Shown here piece by piece: positions 54,561 to 64,000 of a stretch of 64,000 nt of DNA. The DNA is from an uncultured Polaribacter sp. (GTDB lineage: Bacteria; Bacteroidota; Bacteroidia; Flavobacteriales; Flavobacteriaceae). Each line of letters begins with the position of its first letter. Position 1 is the stretch's first letter. Made by a program: the position numbers and the translations under genes. The DNA is taken from assembly GCF_947497695.1 (NCBI RefSeq), contig NZ_CANMHM010000004.1, positions 1 to 64,000 of the forward strand, in the 5' to 3' direction. The notes beneath the pieces are model-generated. The model ran no database searches, was not told where the DNA came from, and was given only the letters and a program-made list of their open reading frames with translations.

Positions 54561-55445
54561 ATGAGAATAGTTACTTCAATTTTGTTTTTACTACTTTATA
54601 ATGTTAGTATTGCTCAAACATTATATTTAGATAGCGTTTCTAAAGTATCAAAAAAAACATATACTTATAAAAAATACAATGATAAAAAACTAAAATTAGA
54701 CTTTTACAAGCCTAAAAAAATTAAAAAGAATTTACCGCTTATTATTTATGTTCATGGTGGTGGTTTTGCAGGTGGAAAACGTGATGTAAATCATATTGTA
54801 GATTTTGCTAATAACTTAGCTAAACGTGGATATGCTGTAGCTTCTGTATCTTATCGTTTGACAATGCAAAAATTAGGTTTTGGATGTAATACCAAAGCTT
54901 CAGAAAAAATAAAAGCCTTTAATAATGCCTCTGAAGATATTAGTTTTGCCATTAATTATATTTTAGAGAATAATAGAAAATTTAAAATAAATAAAACCAA
55001 AATAATCCTTTTAGGATCAAGTGCAGGTGCAGAAGCTATTTTAAACCTTGCCTATATTTATGATCAAAAAATTCTTTCTGAAAAATTTAAATTTGCGGGG
55101 CTTATTAGTATGGCTGGTGCAACTATATCTCAAGAAAAAATAAATAAACAGAATGCAATACCAACGTTGCTTTTTCATGGAATAAAAGACAAACTAGTCC
55201 CTTATAATATAGCACCACATCATTATTGTAAAAAAAATGATGTTGGGTATCTTATACTTTACGGATCCAGAGCAATTGCTGATAGATTAAAAGTACTAAA
55301 TAAACCGTATTTTTTATATACTATAAAAGAAGGAAACCATGGTTGGTGTGTAAGACCATTGTATGAATGTTCTAAAGAAATTTTAGACTTTATGTATTTT
55401 GACGTTCTAAAAAATAAAAAAAGACAAACAGAAATTTCAATCTAA
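54561..55445 (+). CDS. Secreted alpha/beta hydrolase (esterase/acetylxylan-esterase-like)
   Basis: A 294-residue exported hydrolase with a signal peptide (about 1-18, ending in SIAQT). The oxyanion motif YVHGGGFAGGKRD is near residue 63, the nucleophile elbow GSSAGAEAI near 152, and a probable catalytic His in KEGNHGW near 262; the Asp is in the GIKDKLVPY segment near 210. This is the HGGG-type carboxylesterase layout. Its pairing with a membrane acyltransferase suggests opposite actions on acyl groups of a glycan, which is inference. Confidence 0.82.
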   Translation: MRIVTSILFLLLYNVSIAQTLYLDSVSKVSKKTYTYKKYNDKKLKLDFYKPKKIKKNLPLIIYVHGGGFAGGKRDVNHIVDFANNLAKRGYAVASVSYRLTMQKLGFGCNTKASEKIKAFNNASEDISFAINYILENNRKFKINKTKIILLGSSAGAEAILNLAYIYDQKILSEKFKFAGLISMAGATISQEKINKQNAIPTLLFHGIKDKLVPYNIAPHHYCKKNDVGYLILYGSRAIADRLKVLNKPYFLYTIKEGNHGWCVRPLYECSKEILDFMYFDVLKNKKRQTEISI

Positions 55446-55522
55446 TAAAATTTTAATTAATTAATTTGTCTATATCAATTCTAATAATTAAATCTTAGAG
55501 TTATAATACAAGCTTTAACATA

Positions 55523-55556
55523 AAAAAAGCGATACTTAAAGTATCACTTTTTTTGT
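55523..55556 (-). terminator. Terminator of the DUF3467 gene
   Basis: The stem GATACT / AGTATC, extended by GC-A/T pairs with one mismatch, a 3-nt loop and long A/T runs on each side. It ends the minus-strand transcript of the DUF3467 gene. Confidence 0.78.
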
Positions 55557-55868
55557 TTATGCTTGACCTGTTGGTCCAAAATTCATTGGAATTGGAGGTT
55601 GTTCAAATTCTTTAATCTCACCATTTTGCTGTTCAAATTTTCTAATATTATCAGCTAAAGCTTGGGCTAACCTTTTAGCATGTTGAGGAGTCAATATAAT
55701 TCTAGATTTAACTTTTGCCTTTGGTACACCTGGCATAATATTAATAAAATCTACAATAAATTCTGACATAGAATGATTAATTATTGCCAAATTAGAATAC
55801 GTTCCTTCTGCAATTTCTTGATCTAATTCAATATTTATTTGTCCGTCTTTGTTTTGATTTTCTTCCAT
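55557..55868 (-). CDS. DUF3467 family protein
   Basis: A 103-residue cytosolic protein. The middle has the family pattern TYSNLAIINHSMSEFIVDFI (about 23-42), then MPGVPKAKVKSRIILTPQHAKRL (about 45-67). The C-terminus is Pro- and Gly-rich. Its function is unknown, but the gene is a conserved neighbour of rpoC in Bacteroidota as far as I recall. It lies 191 bp downstream of rpoC, behind the rpoBC terminator, so it probably has its own transcript. Confidence 0.88.
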   Translation of the reverse strand: MEENQNKDGQINIELDQEIAEGTYSNLAIINHSMSEFIVDFINIMPGVPKAKVKSRIILTPQHAKRLAQALADNIRKFEQQNGEIKEFEQPPIPMNFGPTGQA

Positions 55869-55975
55869 ATTAAAAATTGTGTATTTGTTTATTCTTGTAA
55901 TTGTGTAATCTTAAAAAATCTATAATCCGTTTAATAGTTATGTAATTTTCTCATTTGAAACTAATAAATAGAAAT

Positions 55976-56029
55976 AAAAAAAGTTGAATTGAATATTGTA
56001 AACAAGTTACAACAAACAATTCAACTTTT
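55976..56029 (-). terminator. Two-tier terminator of the rpoBC operon
   Basis: A 13-bp perfect outer stem (55979-55991 with 56017-56029) encloses a 25-nt loop that can form an inner 6-bp stem (TTGTAA at 55996-56001 with TTACAA at 56007-56012). On the minus strand it is followed by a run of seven T. Confidence 0.88.
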
Positions 56030-56059
56030 AAAAATATTTAAACGTTTAAACGTTTTGTT

Positions 56060-59000
56060 TTAGAAACTTTGTTCTATCTCCTCTTTAGGACCAACAATTA
56101 CTTTATCATAAGATCTCATTCCTGTACCTGCTGGGATTCTCTTACCAACAATTACATTTTCTTTCAATCCTTCTAAAGTATCTACTTTACCATTTACAGC
56201 AGCCTCATTTAAAACTTTTGTAGTTTCTTGGAAAGAAGCTGCAGAAATAAATGATTTTGTTTGTAATGATGCTCTTGTAATTCCTTGTAAAACTTGTTCT
56301 GCAGTTGCTGGTTTTGCATCTCTTGCTTCAACTAAATTCTGATCATTTCTTCTTAATAAAGAATTCTCATCTCTTAATTGACGTGCAGAAATAATTTGAC
56401 CTGCAACTAAATTTTCAGAATCTCCAGCATTTTCAACAACTTTCATTCCGTAAATTGCATCATTATCTTTGATAAAGTCAATTTTATGAATTAATTGATT
56501 CTCTAAGAATAAAGTATCTCCAGAATCTATAATCTTCACTTTACGCATCATTTGACGAACAACTACTTCAAAATGTTTGTCGTTAATTTTTACACCCTGT
56601 AAACGATATACTTCTTGTATTTCATTTACTAAGTACATTTGTACTGCAGATGGCCCTTTAATTCTTAAAATATCAGAAGGAGTTGTTGCTCCATCAGATA
56701 ATGGCATACCAGCTTTGATAAAGTCATTTTCTTGAACTAAAATTTGGTTAGAAAGTTTAACTAAATACTTTCTAATATCTCCTGTTTTAGATTCAACAAT
56801 AATTTCTCTGTTACCACGCTTAATTTTACCAAAAGAAACAACACCATCAATTTCAGATACAACAGATGGGTTAGAAGGATTACGTGCTTCAAATAATTCT
56901 GTTACACGAGGTAAACCTCCTGTAATATCACCTGCTTTACCAGATTTTCTTGGTATTTTTACTAAAGTATGACCAGATGCTACTTTATCTCCATCAGCTA
57001 CCATTAGGTGTGCCCCAACAGGTAAACTATAGGAACGTAAAGCGTTACCATCTTTATCTTCAATAATTAAAGATGCAATTAATTTCTTATTTTTAGAATC
57101 GATCATTACAATCTCTTGGAAACCTGTTTGCTCATCAACTTCTACAGTGTAATTAATACCTTGTGTTAAGTTATCAAACTTCACTTTTCCTTCAAATTCA
57201 GAAACAATTACACCATTAAATGGATCCCATTGAACAATTGCTTCACCCTTTTTAATAGATTTACGTTCTTTATCAAATATAATAGAACCATAAGGTAAAA
57301 TATTTGTACTCTGAGTAATTCCTGTTTTCTTATCTATAATTTTAATTTCAGCAGTTCTAGATATTACAATATCAACTTCTTTACCTTCACTGTCTTTTCC
57401 AACAACTGTGCGTAAATCATCAATAATGACTTTACCATCAAACTTAGCAATTAATTTATTTTCTTCAGAAATATTACCTGCAACCCCACCAACGTGGAAT
57501 GTACGTAATGTTAACTGTGTACCTGGTTCTCCAATAGATTGTGCCGCAATTACACCAACAGCTTCACCAATTTGTACCTTACTAAGTGTAGACAAACTTT
57601 GTCCGTAACATTTTGCACAAATTCCTTTTTCTGACTCACAAGTTAATGCAGATCTTACTTCTACTTTATCAATTCCAGATTTTTCAACAGCATTAGCTAA
57701 TTTCCAAGTAATAGGTTCATTAGCTTCTAAAAGAAGTTCATCTGTTATTGGATGATAAACGTTTTGTAAAGAAACACGACCTTCAATTCTATCTGTTAAA
57801 GATTCTACAATCTCATCATTTTTCTTTAATGGCTCAACTTCTAATCCTCTTAACGTACCACAATCTTCTTCGTTTACAATAACATCTTGAGATACATCAA
57901 CCAATCTACGAGTTAAATAACCTGCATCAGCCGTTTTTAAAGCGGTATCTGCCAAACCTTTACGAGCACCGTGAGTAGAAATGAAATATTCTAAAATTGA
58001 TAAACCTTCTTTAAAATTTGAAAGAATCGGGTTCTCAATAATTTCTCCACCTCCAGCTGTAGATTTTTTAGGTTTTGCCATCAATCCACGCATACCTGTT
58101 AACTGACGAATTTGTTCTTTAGAACCCCTTGCACCAGAATCAAGCATCATATAAACTGAGTTGAAACCTTGTTGATCTTCACGTAAACGTTTCATAGATA
58201 ACTCAGTTAAATCGTTATTGGTTCTACCCCAAATATCAATTACCTGATTGTAACGCTCTTTTTGCGTTAACATACCCATGTTATAATTCGCTACAATTAC
58301 ATCCACCTCTTTATTGGCTTCATCAATCATACCTTGTTTTTCTTTAGGTATAATAATATCCCCTAAAGAGAATGATAAACCACCTTGGAAGGCAAATTTA
58401 TATCCCATATTTTTTATCTCATCTAAGAAATCTCCTGTAGTAGGAATATCTGTAGCTTTTAAAATACCACCAATAATTCCACGTAAATTTTTCTTAGTTA
58501 ATACCTCATTGATATAACCAGCAGCAGCAGGAACTTTTTCATTAAATAAAACCCTACCAACAGTAGTTTTTATAATTCTAGTTATTTGCTCACCATTCTC
58601 ATCAATATCCTGAGTTCTTACTTTAATCCCAGCATTTAAGTCAACCTTTTCTTCATTAAAAGCAATAGTTACTTCTTCTGGTGAGTAAAAAGTGATTCCT
58701 TCTCCTTTAATTGGTACTTCTGGAGTAGAAATTCGCTCTTTTGTCATATAATACAAACCAAGTACCATATCTTGAGAAGGTACAGTAACTGGTGCACCAT
58801 TTGCAGGATTTAAGATATTATGAGAAGCCAACATTAATATTTGTGCTTCTAAAATAGCCTCTGGTCCTAATGGTAAGTGAACCGCCATTTGATCTCCATC
58901 AAAATCGGCATTAAATGCAGAACACGCTAATGGGTGTAACTGTATTGCTTTACCTTCAATTAATTTTGGTTGAAATGCTTGTATACCAAGTCTGTGTAAA

Positions 59001-60334
59001 GTAGGTGCTCTGTTTAATAAAACAGGATGTCCTTTAATTACGTTTTCTAAGATATCCCAAACAACTGGTTCTTTTCTATCTATTATTTTCTTTGCAGATT
59101 TAACTGTTTTTACAATTCCTCTTTCTATTAATTTTCTAATTACAAAAGGTTTGTAAAGTTCAGCTGCCATATCTTTTGGCAATCCACATTCAGACAATTT
59201 CATTTCTGGTCCAACGACAATTACAGAACGTGCAGAATAATCAACACGCTTTCCTAATAAATTCTGACGGAAACGTCCTTGTTTACCTTTTAATGAATCT
59301 GATAGAGATTTTAAAGGTCTGTTAGATTCAGTTTTTACAGCTGATGATTTACGCGTGTTGTCAAATAAAGAATCTACAGATTCTTGTAACATACGCTTCT
59401 CATTACGTAAAATAACTTCTGGAGCTTTTATCTCAACCAATCTTTTTAAACGATTGTTTCTAATAATAACTCTTCTATATAAATCATTTAAATCTGAAGT
59501 AGCAAAACGTCCACCATCTAAAGGAACTAAAGGTCTTAATTCTGGTGGAATTACTGGAACAGCTTTCATAATCATCCATTCTGGATGATTTTCTCTATTT
59601 TTTTGAGAATCTCTAAACGCTTCAACAACATTTAAACGTTTTAATGCCTCTGTTTTACGTTGTTTAGATGTTTCAGTATTTGCTTTGTGTCTTAATTCAA
59701 AAGATAATTTTTCTAAATCAATACGAGCTAATAAATCAATTAAACATTCAGCCCCCATTTTAGCGATAAACTTATTAGGGTCTTCATCATCTAAATATTG
59801 ATTATCTTGTGGTAACTCATCAGCAATATCTAAATATTCTTCTTCTGTTAAGAAATCCATTTTTTGTAATGGTTCTCCTTCCACATTTTTTGCAATACCT
59901 GGTTGGATTACTACGTAACGTTCGTAGTAAATAATCATATCTAACTTTTTAGATGGTAAACCTAAAAGGTATCCCATTTTGTTAGGTAATGATCTAAAAT
60001 ACCAAATATGAGCAACAGGCACTACTAAATTGATATGCCCTACTCTATCTCTTCGTACTTTCTTTTCTGTCACTTCTACACCACAACGATCACAAACAAT
60101 CCCTTTGTAGCGAATTCTTTTGTACTTTCCACAAGCACATTCATAATCCTTTACAGGACCAAAAATACGCTCACAAAATAAACCATCTCTTTCTGGTTTG
60201 TGCGTACGATAATTTATTGTTTCTGGTTTTAAAACTTCACCTTTAGAAATTTCTAAAATAGCTTCTGGTGATGATAAACCAATTGAGATTTTACTAAACT
60301 TTTTTACAGTGTACTTCTCTTCTTTTCTTGCCAT
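56060..60334 (-). CDS. rpoC: DNA-directed RNA polymerase subunit beta'
   Basis: Catalytic subunit of RNA polymerase, 1424 residues, normal for Bacteroidota. The N-terminal zinc site ([13 protein letters not shown] and CDRCG, about 65-85), the active-site [15 protein letters not shown] (about 473-487) with three Asp that bind the catalytic Mg2+, the bridge-helix region near 765-800 ([19 protein letters not shown]) and the second zinc site with CGTLRG and [13 protein letters not shown] (about 820-905) are all intact. It follows rpoB with a 94-bp repeat-rich spacer. Confidence 0.98.
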   Translation of the reverse strand: MARKEEKYTVKKFSKISIGLSSPEAILEISKGEVLKPETINYRTHKPERDGLFCERIFGPVKDYECACGKYKRIRYKGIVCDRCGVEVTEKKVRRDRVGHINLVVPVAHIWYFRSLPNKMGYLLGLPSKKLDMIIYYERYVVIQPGIAKNVEGEPLQKMDFLTEEEYLDIADELPQDNQYLDDEDPNKFIAKMGAECLIDLLARIDLEKLSFELRHKANTETSKQRKTEALKRLNVVEAFRDSQKNRENHPEWMIMKAVPVIPPELRPLVPLDGGRFATSDLNDLYRRVIIRNNRLKRLVEIKAPEVILRNEKRMLQESVDSLFDNTRKSSAVKTESNRPLKSLSDSLKGKQGRFRQNLLGKRVDYSARSVIVVGPEMKLSECGLPKDMAAELYKPFVIRKLIERGIVKTVKSAKKIIDRKEPVVWDILENVIKGHPVLLNRAPTLHRLGIQAFQPKLIEGKAIQLHPLACSAFNADFDGDQMAVHLPLGPEAILEAQILMLASHNILNPANGAPVTVPSQDMVLGLYYMTKERISTPEVPIKGEGITFYSPEEVTIAFNEEKVDLNAGIKVRTQDIDENGEQITRIIKTTVGRVLFNEKVPAAAGYINEVLTKKNLRGIIGGILKATDIPTTGDFLDEIKNMGYKFAFQGGLSFSLGDIIIPKEKQGMIDEANKEVDVIVANYNMGMLTQKERYNQVIDIWGRTNNDLTELSMKRLREDQQGFNSVYMMLDSGARGSKEQIRQLTGMRGLMAKPKKSTAGGGEIIENPILSNFKEGLSILEYFISTHGARKGLADTALKTADAGYLTRRLVDVSQDVIVNEEDCGTLRGLEVEPLKKNDEIVESLTDRIEGRVSLQNVYHPITDELLLEANEPITWKLANAVEKSGIDKVEVRSALTCESEKGICAKCYGQSLSTLSKVQIGEAVGVIAAQSIGEPGTQLTLRTFHVGGVAGNISEENKLIAKFDGKVIIDDLRTVVGKDSEGKEVDIVISRTAEIKIIDKKTGITQSTNILPYGSIIFDKERKSIKKGEAIVQWDPFNGVIVSEFEGKVKFDNLTQGINYTVEVDEQTGFQEIVMIDSKNKKLIASLIIEDKDGNALRSYSLPVGAHLMVADGDKVASGHTLVKIPRKSGKAGDITGGLPRVTELFEARNPSNPSVVSEIDGVVSFGKIKRGNREIIVESKTGDIRKYLVKLSNQILVQENDFIKAGMPLSDGATTPSDILRIKGPSAVQMYLVNEIQEVYRLQGVKINDKHFEVVVRQMMRKVKIIDSGDTLFLENQLIHKIDFIKDNDAIYGMKVVENAGDSENLVAGQIISARQLRDENSLLRRNDQNLVEARDAKPATAEQVLQGITRASLQTKSFISAASFQETTKVLNEAAVNGKVDTLEGLKENVIVGKRIPAGTGMRSYDKVIVGPKEEIEQSF

Positions 60335-60428
60335 GTCTTTAAATAAGTATTCAGTATTCAGTTGGCAGTATTCAGTTCTCAGTATTCAAAAGCGAATTGC
60401 TTAAAAATACTGAGACTGTTTACTAAAT
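60335..60428. repeat. ATTCAGT/CAGT repeat spacer between rpoB and rpoC
   Basis: The unit TATTCAGT occurs three times, with TTGGCAGT and TTCTCAGTATTC between. The second half has ACTGAGACTGTTTAC, close to the hairpin sequence before recR. It closely resembles the leuC-leuD spacer, so an element of the same family interrupts an essential operon. Confidence 0.65.
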
Positions 60429-63400
60429 TTATTCTTCTAATCTAACGTCTAAACCTAAACCTTTCAGTTCATGCATTAATACGTTAAATGATTCTGGTAA
60501 ACCTGGTTCTGGCATTGTTTCACCTTTCACAATACTTTCGTATGTTTTAGCTCTACCCATAACATCATCAGATTTTACAGTTAAGATTTCTCTTAAAATA
60601 CTTGATGCTCCATATGCTTCTAATGCCCAAACTTCCATCTCTCCAAAACGCTGACCACCAAATTGTGCTTTACCACCTAATGGTTGTTGTGTAATTAATG
60701 AATAAGGACCAATAGAACGTGCGTGCATTTTGTCTTCAATCATATGTCCTAACTTAATCATATAAATGATACCAACTGTTGCTGGCTGATCAAAACGTTT
60801 TCCAGTTCCACCATCATATAAATACGTATGTCCAAATCTTGGCACACCTGCTTCATCTGTTATTCCATTGATTTGGTCTAAAGAAGCTCCATCGAAAATT
60901 GGTGTTGCATATTTAGTTCCTAATTTTTGACCTGCCCAACCAAGAACAGTTTCATAAATCTGACCAATGTTCATACGAGAAGGTACACCTAATGGATTTA
61001 ATACAATATCAACTGGTGTTCCGTCTTCTAAGAAAGGCATGTCTTCTGCTCTTACAATACGAGCAACAATACCCTTGTTACCATGACGACCTGCCATTTT
61101 ATCACCTACTTTTAATTTACGCTTTTTAGCGATGTAAACCTTTGCAAGTTTTAAAATTCCTGCTGGTAATTCATCACCTACAGAGATTGTAAATTTTTGA
61201 CGACGTAAAGAACCTTGTAAATCGTTTACTTTAATTTTATAGTTGTGTACTAACTCACCTACAGAATTATTTAAGTCTTTATCAGTTGTCCAAGAACCTG
61301 TTAAATGAACATAATCATCAACAGAGTTTAACATTTTTTGAGTATATTTTTTACCTTTAGGTAATACTTCCTCCCCTAAATCATTAAATACTCCTTGTGA
61401 TGTTTTACCGCTTATTAATGTAAATAATTTTTCAATTAATACATCTTTTAAACTTTCAAACTTAGAAACAAAAGAAGATTCTAAAGCAACAATAGCTTCT
61501 TTATCTCTTAATCTCTTGTTCTTATCTTTAACAGCTCTTTTAAATAATTTTTTATCAATTACTACACCTCTTAATGATGGAGAAGCTTTTAATGATGCAT
61601 CTTTAACATCACCTGCTTTATCACCAAAAATGGCACGTAATAATTTTTCTTCTGGCGTTGGATCAGATTCTCCTTTAGGTGTAATCTTACCAATTAAGAT
61701 ATCACCAGGATTTACTTCTGCACCAATTCTAATCATTCCATTTTCATCTAAATCTTTAGTGGCTTCTTCAGAAACGTTAGGAATATCATTAGTTAACTCT
61801 TCAGTTCCTAATTTTGTATCTCTTACGTCTAAAGAATACTCATCAATATGAATAGATGTAAATATATCTTCACGAACAACTTTTTCTGAAATAACAATTG
61901 CATCCTCAAAGTTATACCCTTTCCAAGGCATAAAGGCTACTTTCATATTTCTACCTAAAGCAAGTTCTCCTTTTTGTGTTGCATACCCTTCACAAAGAAC
62001 TTGTCCTTCTTCAACTCTATCTCCTTTTTCTACAATCGGTTTTAAGTTGATGTTTGTTCCTTGATTGGTTTTTCTAAATTTAATTAAGTTGTAAGAAACT
62101 TCATCAGAATCAAAACTTACTTGTTTTTCTTCTTCAGTCCTATCGTACTTAATTGTAATTTTATTAGCATCTACATAAGTTACCTCTCCTGCTCCTTCTG
62201 CATTGATTAAGATACGAGAATCTTTAGCGACTCTACGTTCTAAACCTGTTCCAACAATTGGAGATTCTGGTCTTAATAATGGTACTGCTTGACGCATCAT
62301 GTTAGATCCCATCAAAGCTCTATTGGCATCATCATGTTCTAAGAAAGGAATTAAAGATGCAGATATAGAAGCAATCTGGTTTGGAGCAACATCCATCAAA
62401 TTAATATCATCTGGTGTAACTACAGGGAAATCTCCTTCTTCACGAGCAATAACTCTATCAAGAACAATACTACCATCTTTATTTAACTCTAAATTAGATT
62501 GGGCAGTTTTCATACCTTCTTCTTCTTCAGCACTTAAATAAATAGGATCCTCTGTTGATACAACTCCTTTATCTACTTTTCTATATGGAGTCTCAATAAA
62601 ACCTAAGTTATTCACTTTTGCAAAAACTGCCAAAGATGAAATTAAACCAATATTTGGTCCCTCTGGAGTTTCAATAGGACATAAACGTCCATAATGAGTA
62701 TAGTGAACATCACGCACCTCAAATCCAGCTCTTTCTCTTGATAAACCACCTGGTCCAAGTGCAGATAATCTACGCTTGTGCGTAATCTCTGCTAATGGAT
62801 TGGTTTGATCCATAAATTGAGACAATTGATTTGTCCCAAAGAATGAGTTAATAACAGATGATAATGTTTTAGCATTAATCAAATCGATAGGTGTAAACAC
62901 CTCGTTATCACGTACATTCATACGCTCACGAATTGTTCTTGCCATACGAGCTAAACCAACACCAAACTGACCTGCTAATTGCTCACCAACAGTTCTAACA
63001 CGTCTATTAGATAAGTGATCAATATCATCAACTTCTGCTTTAGAGTTAATTAATTCGATTAAATATTTAATAATCGTTATAATATCTAACTTAGTTAATA
63101 CTTTTTGATCAATTGGTTCATTTAACTGAAGCTTCGTGTTCATTCTAAAACGACCAACTTCACCTAAATTATATCTCTGTTCAGAAAAGAATAACTTGTC
63201 AATAATACCTCTTGCTGTCTCTTCATCTGGCGGCTCAGCATTACGTAATTGTCTATAGATATGTTCTACTGCTTCTTTTTCAGAATTGGTAGGATCTTTT
63301 TGTAATGTATTATGAATAATAGCATAATCTGCCATGTCAGTATCTTCTTTATGAAGTAAAACTGTTTTAGCACCTGCTTCTATTATTTCATCAATATGTT

Positions 63401-64000
63401 CTTTTTCTAAAATTGTATCACGATCAAAAATAATTTCATTTCTTTCTATGGATACAACTTCTCCAGTATCTTCATCAACAAAATCTTCATGCCAAGTTTT
63501 TAAAACTCTTGCAGCTAATTTACGACCTAATACTTTTTTTAATCCAGCTTTAGAAACTTTCACTTCCTCTGCAAGATCAAAAATTTCTAAAATGTCTTTA
63601 TCTCTTTCAAAACCAATAGCTCTGAATAATGTTGTTACAGGTAATTTTTTCTTTCTATCAATATAAGCATACATTACTTGATTGATATCAGTTGCAAATT
63701 CTATCCAAGAACCTTTAAAAGGAATTACTCTTGCTGAATATAATTTTGTACCATTTGCATGGAATGATTGTCCAAAGAATACACCTGGTGATCTGTGTAA
63801 TTGAGAAACCACAACACGTTCTGCTCCATTTATTACAAAAGTACCAGAATTGGTCATATAAGGAATTGTACCAAGATAAACATCTTGTACAATAGTTTCG
63901 AAATCTTCGTGTTCTGGATCTGTACAGTATAGTTTTAGACGTGCTTTTAAAGGCACACTATGTGTAAGACCTCTTTCAATACATTCTTGAATAGAATATC
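60429..64000 (-). CDS. rpoB: DNA-directed RNA polymerase subunit beta (5' end beyond the window)
   Basis: Catalytic subunit of RNA polymerase, partial; the reading frame stays open to the window edge, continuing upstream of the GTG at 63954-63956 with codons for [14 protein letters not shown]. At least 1189 residues are present. The rifampicin-binding region ([15 protein letters not shown] and [15 protein letters not shown]) carries the sensitive-type residues. The [15 protein letters not shown] segment and the C-terminal [18 protein letters not shown] are typical. rpoC follows on the same strand. Upstream ribosomal genes would be expected outside the window. Confidence 0.98.
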   Translation of the reverse strand, partial: YSIQECIERGLTHSVPLKARLKLYCTDPEHEDFETIVQDVYLGTIPYMTNSGTFVINGAERVVVSQLHRSPGVFFGQSFHANGTKLYSARVIPFKGSWIEFATDINQVMYAYIDRKKKLPVTTLFRAIGFERDKDILEIFDLAEEVKVSKAGLKKVLGRKLAARVLKTWHEDFVDEDTGEVVSIERNEIIFDRDTILEKEHIDEIIEAGAKTVLLHKEDTDMADYAIIHNTLQKDPTNSEKEAVEHIYRQLRNAEPPDEETARGIIDKLFFSEQRYNLGEVGRFRMNTKLQLNEPIDQKVLTKLDIITIIKYLIELINSKAEVDDIDHLSNRRVRTVGEQLAGQFGVGLARMARTIRERMNVRDNEVFTPIDLINAKTLSSVINSFFGTNQLSQFMDQTNPLAEITHKRRLSALGPGGLSRERAGFEVRDVHYTHYGRLCPIETPEGPNIGLISSLAVFAKVNNLGFIETPYRKVDKGVVSTEDPIYLSAEEEEGMKTAQSNLELNKDGSIVLDRVIAREEGDFPVVTPDDINLMDVAPNQIASISASLIPFLEHDDANRALMGSNMMRQAVPLLRPESPIVGTGLERRVAKDSRILINAEGAGEVTYVDANKITIKYDRTEEEKQVSFDSDEVSYNLIKFRKTNQGTNINLKPIVEKGDRVEEGQVLCEGYATQKGELALGRNMKVAFMPWKGYNFEDAIVISEKVVREDIFTSIHIDEYSLDVRDTKLGTEELTNDIPNVSEEATKDLDENGMIRIGAEVNPGDILIGKITPKGESDPTPEEKLLRAIFGDKAGDVKDASLKASPSLRGVVIDKKLFKRAVKDKNKRLRDKEAIVALESSFVSKFESLKDVLIEKLFTLISGKTSQGVFNDLGEEVLPKGKKYTQKMLNSVDDYVHLTGSWTTDKDLNNSVGELVHNYKIKVNDLQGSLRRQKFTISVGDELPAGILKLAKVYIAKKRKLKVGDKMAGRHGNKGIVARIVRAEDMPFLEDGTPVDIVLNPLGVPSRMNIGQIYETVLGWAGQKLGTKYATPIFDGASLDQINGITDEAGVPRFGHTYLYDGGTGKRFDQPATVGIIYMIKLGHMIEDKMHARSIGPYSLITQQPLGGKAQFGGQRFGEMEVWALEAYGASSILREILTVKSDDVMGRAKTYESIVKGETMPEPGLPESFNVLMHELKGLGLDVRLEE

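Noticed and set aside
62740..62830. Possible rifampicin-resistance change in rpoB
   Set aside because: The residues of the main resistance region (Gln, Asp, His, Ser in [11 protein letters not shown] and [13 protein letters not shown]) match the sensitive form; Leu for Ile before Ser is a common natural variant.

Overview
The window looks like chromosomal DNA of a marine-type member of the Flavobacteriaceae (Bacteroidota), close in style to Polaribacter or Tenacibaculum. Support comes from strongly AT-rich DNA, many start sites preceded by the Bacteroidota -7 promoter element TAnnTTTG, a type IX secretion (T9SS type B) sorting domain, a TonB-dependent receptor paired with a DUF4249 lipoprotein, a hemC-hemD fusion, a monomeric isocitrate dehydrogenase, and lineage-typical small families (DUF3467 beside rpoC, DUF2721, START-like). 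Genus assignment is an inference from protein style; no database was searched. All domain and family names are assigned by eye.

Layout. 0-5 kb: a leucine operon on the minus strand, transcribed leuC-leuD-leuA-like-leuB. 5-8 kb: NYN/LOTUS protein, DUF2721 protein, trmD and rplS. 8.4-14.1 kb: monomeric isocitrate dehydrogenase, then a TonB receptor plus DUF4249 lipoprotein. 14.3-19.5 kb: murQ with two small co-oriented genes, DinB-like protein, a very basic secreted protein behind a sigma-54-like promoter, CoA-binding protein and fabH. 19.9-27.8 kb: htpG, a repeat-bearing T9SS cargo protein, zinc metallopeptidase, GNAT, a secreted protein and an E2 acyltransferase. 27.9-39.8 kb: a heme cluster. 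The minus-strand run is hemA-hemCD-hemB-hemL-(four-helix-bundle gene)-hemE-EI24 gene-hemF; the plus-strand run is araC-type regulator-trmH-hemH-hemJ. Together these encode every step from glutamyl-tRNA to protoheme. 39.9-50.2 kb: recR, a sodium symporter, a SPOR-like protein, flavoprotein, pdxH, sixA-like and ppx/gppA phosphatases, a repeat-rich OmpA protein, YqgE, a class IV aminotransferase and a START-like protein. 50.3-52.1 kb: tRNA-Met and tRNA-Ser flank a decayed insertion sequence. 52.3-55.5 kb: aroC, a membrane acyltransferase and an alpha/beta hydrolase. 55.5-64 kb: DUF3467 gene, rpoC and rpoB (rpoB runs off the window).

Most of the window is housekeeping, and I found no convincing new multi-gene system, CRISPR array, prophage or defence island. 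The most unusual non-coding signal is a family of AGC/CAGT-type heptanucleotide repeats. They fill the short gaps inside several operons and often contain the stop codon of the upstream gene; perfect arrays flank hemH. Other points of interest are a 23-residue beta-type repeat in the OmpA protein, a Cys-Trp repeat array in the T9SS protein, a -24/-12 style promoter before the basic secreted protein, three genes whose -7 box lies 4-5 bases from ATG (possible leaderless mRNAs), an E2 enzyme with Asn in its HxxxDG motif, and long palindromic intergenic elements.
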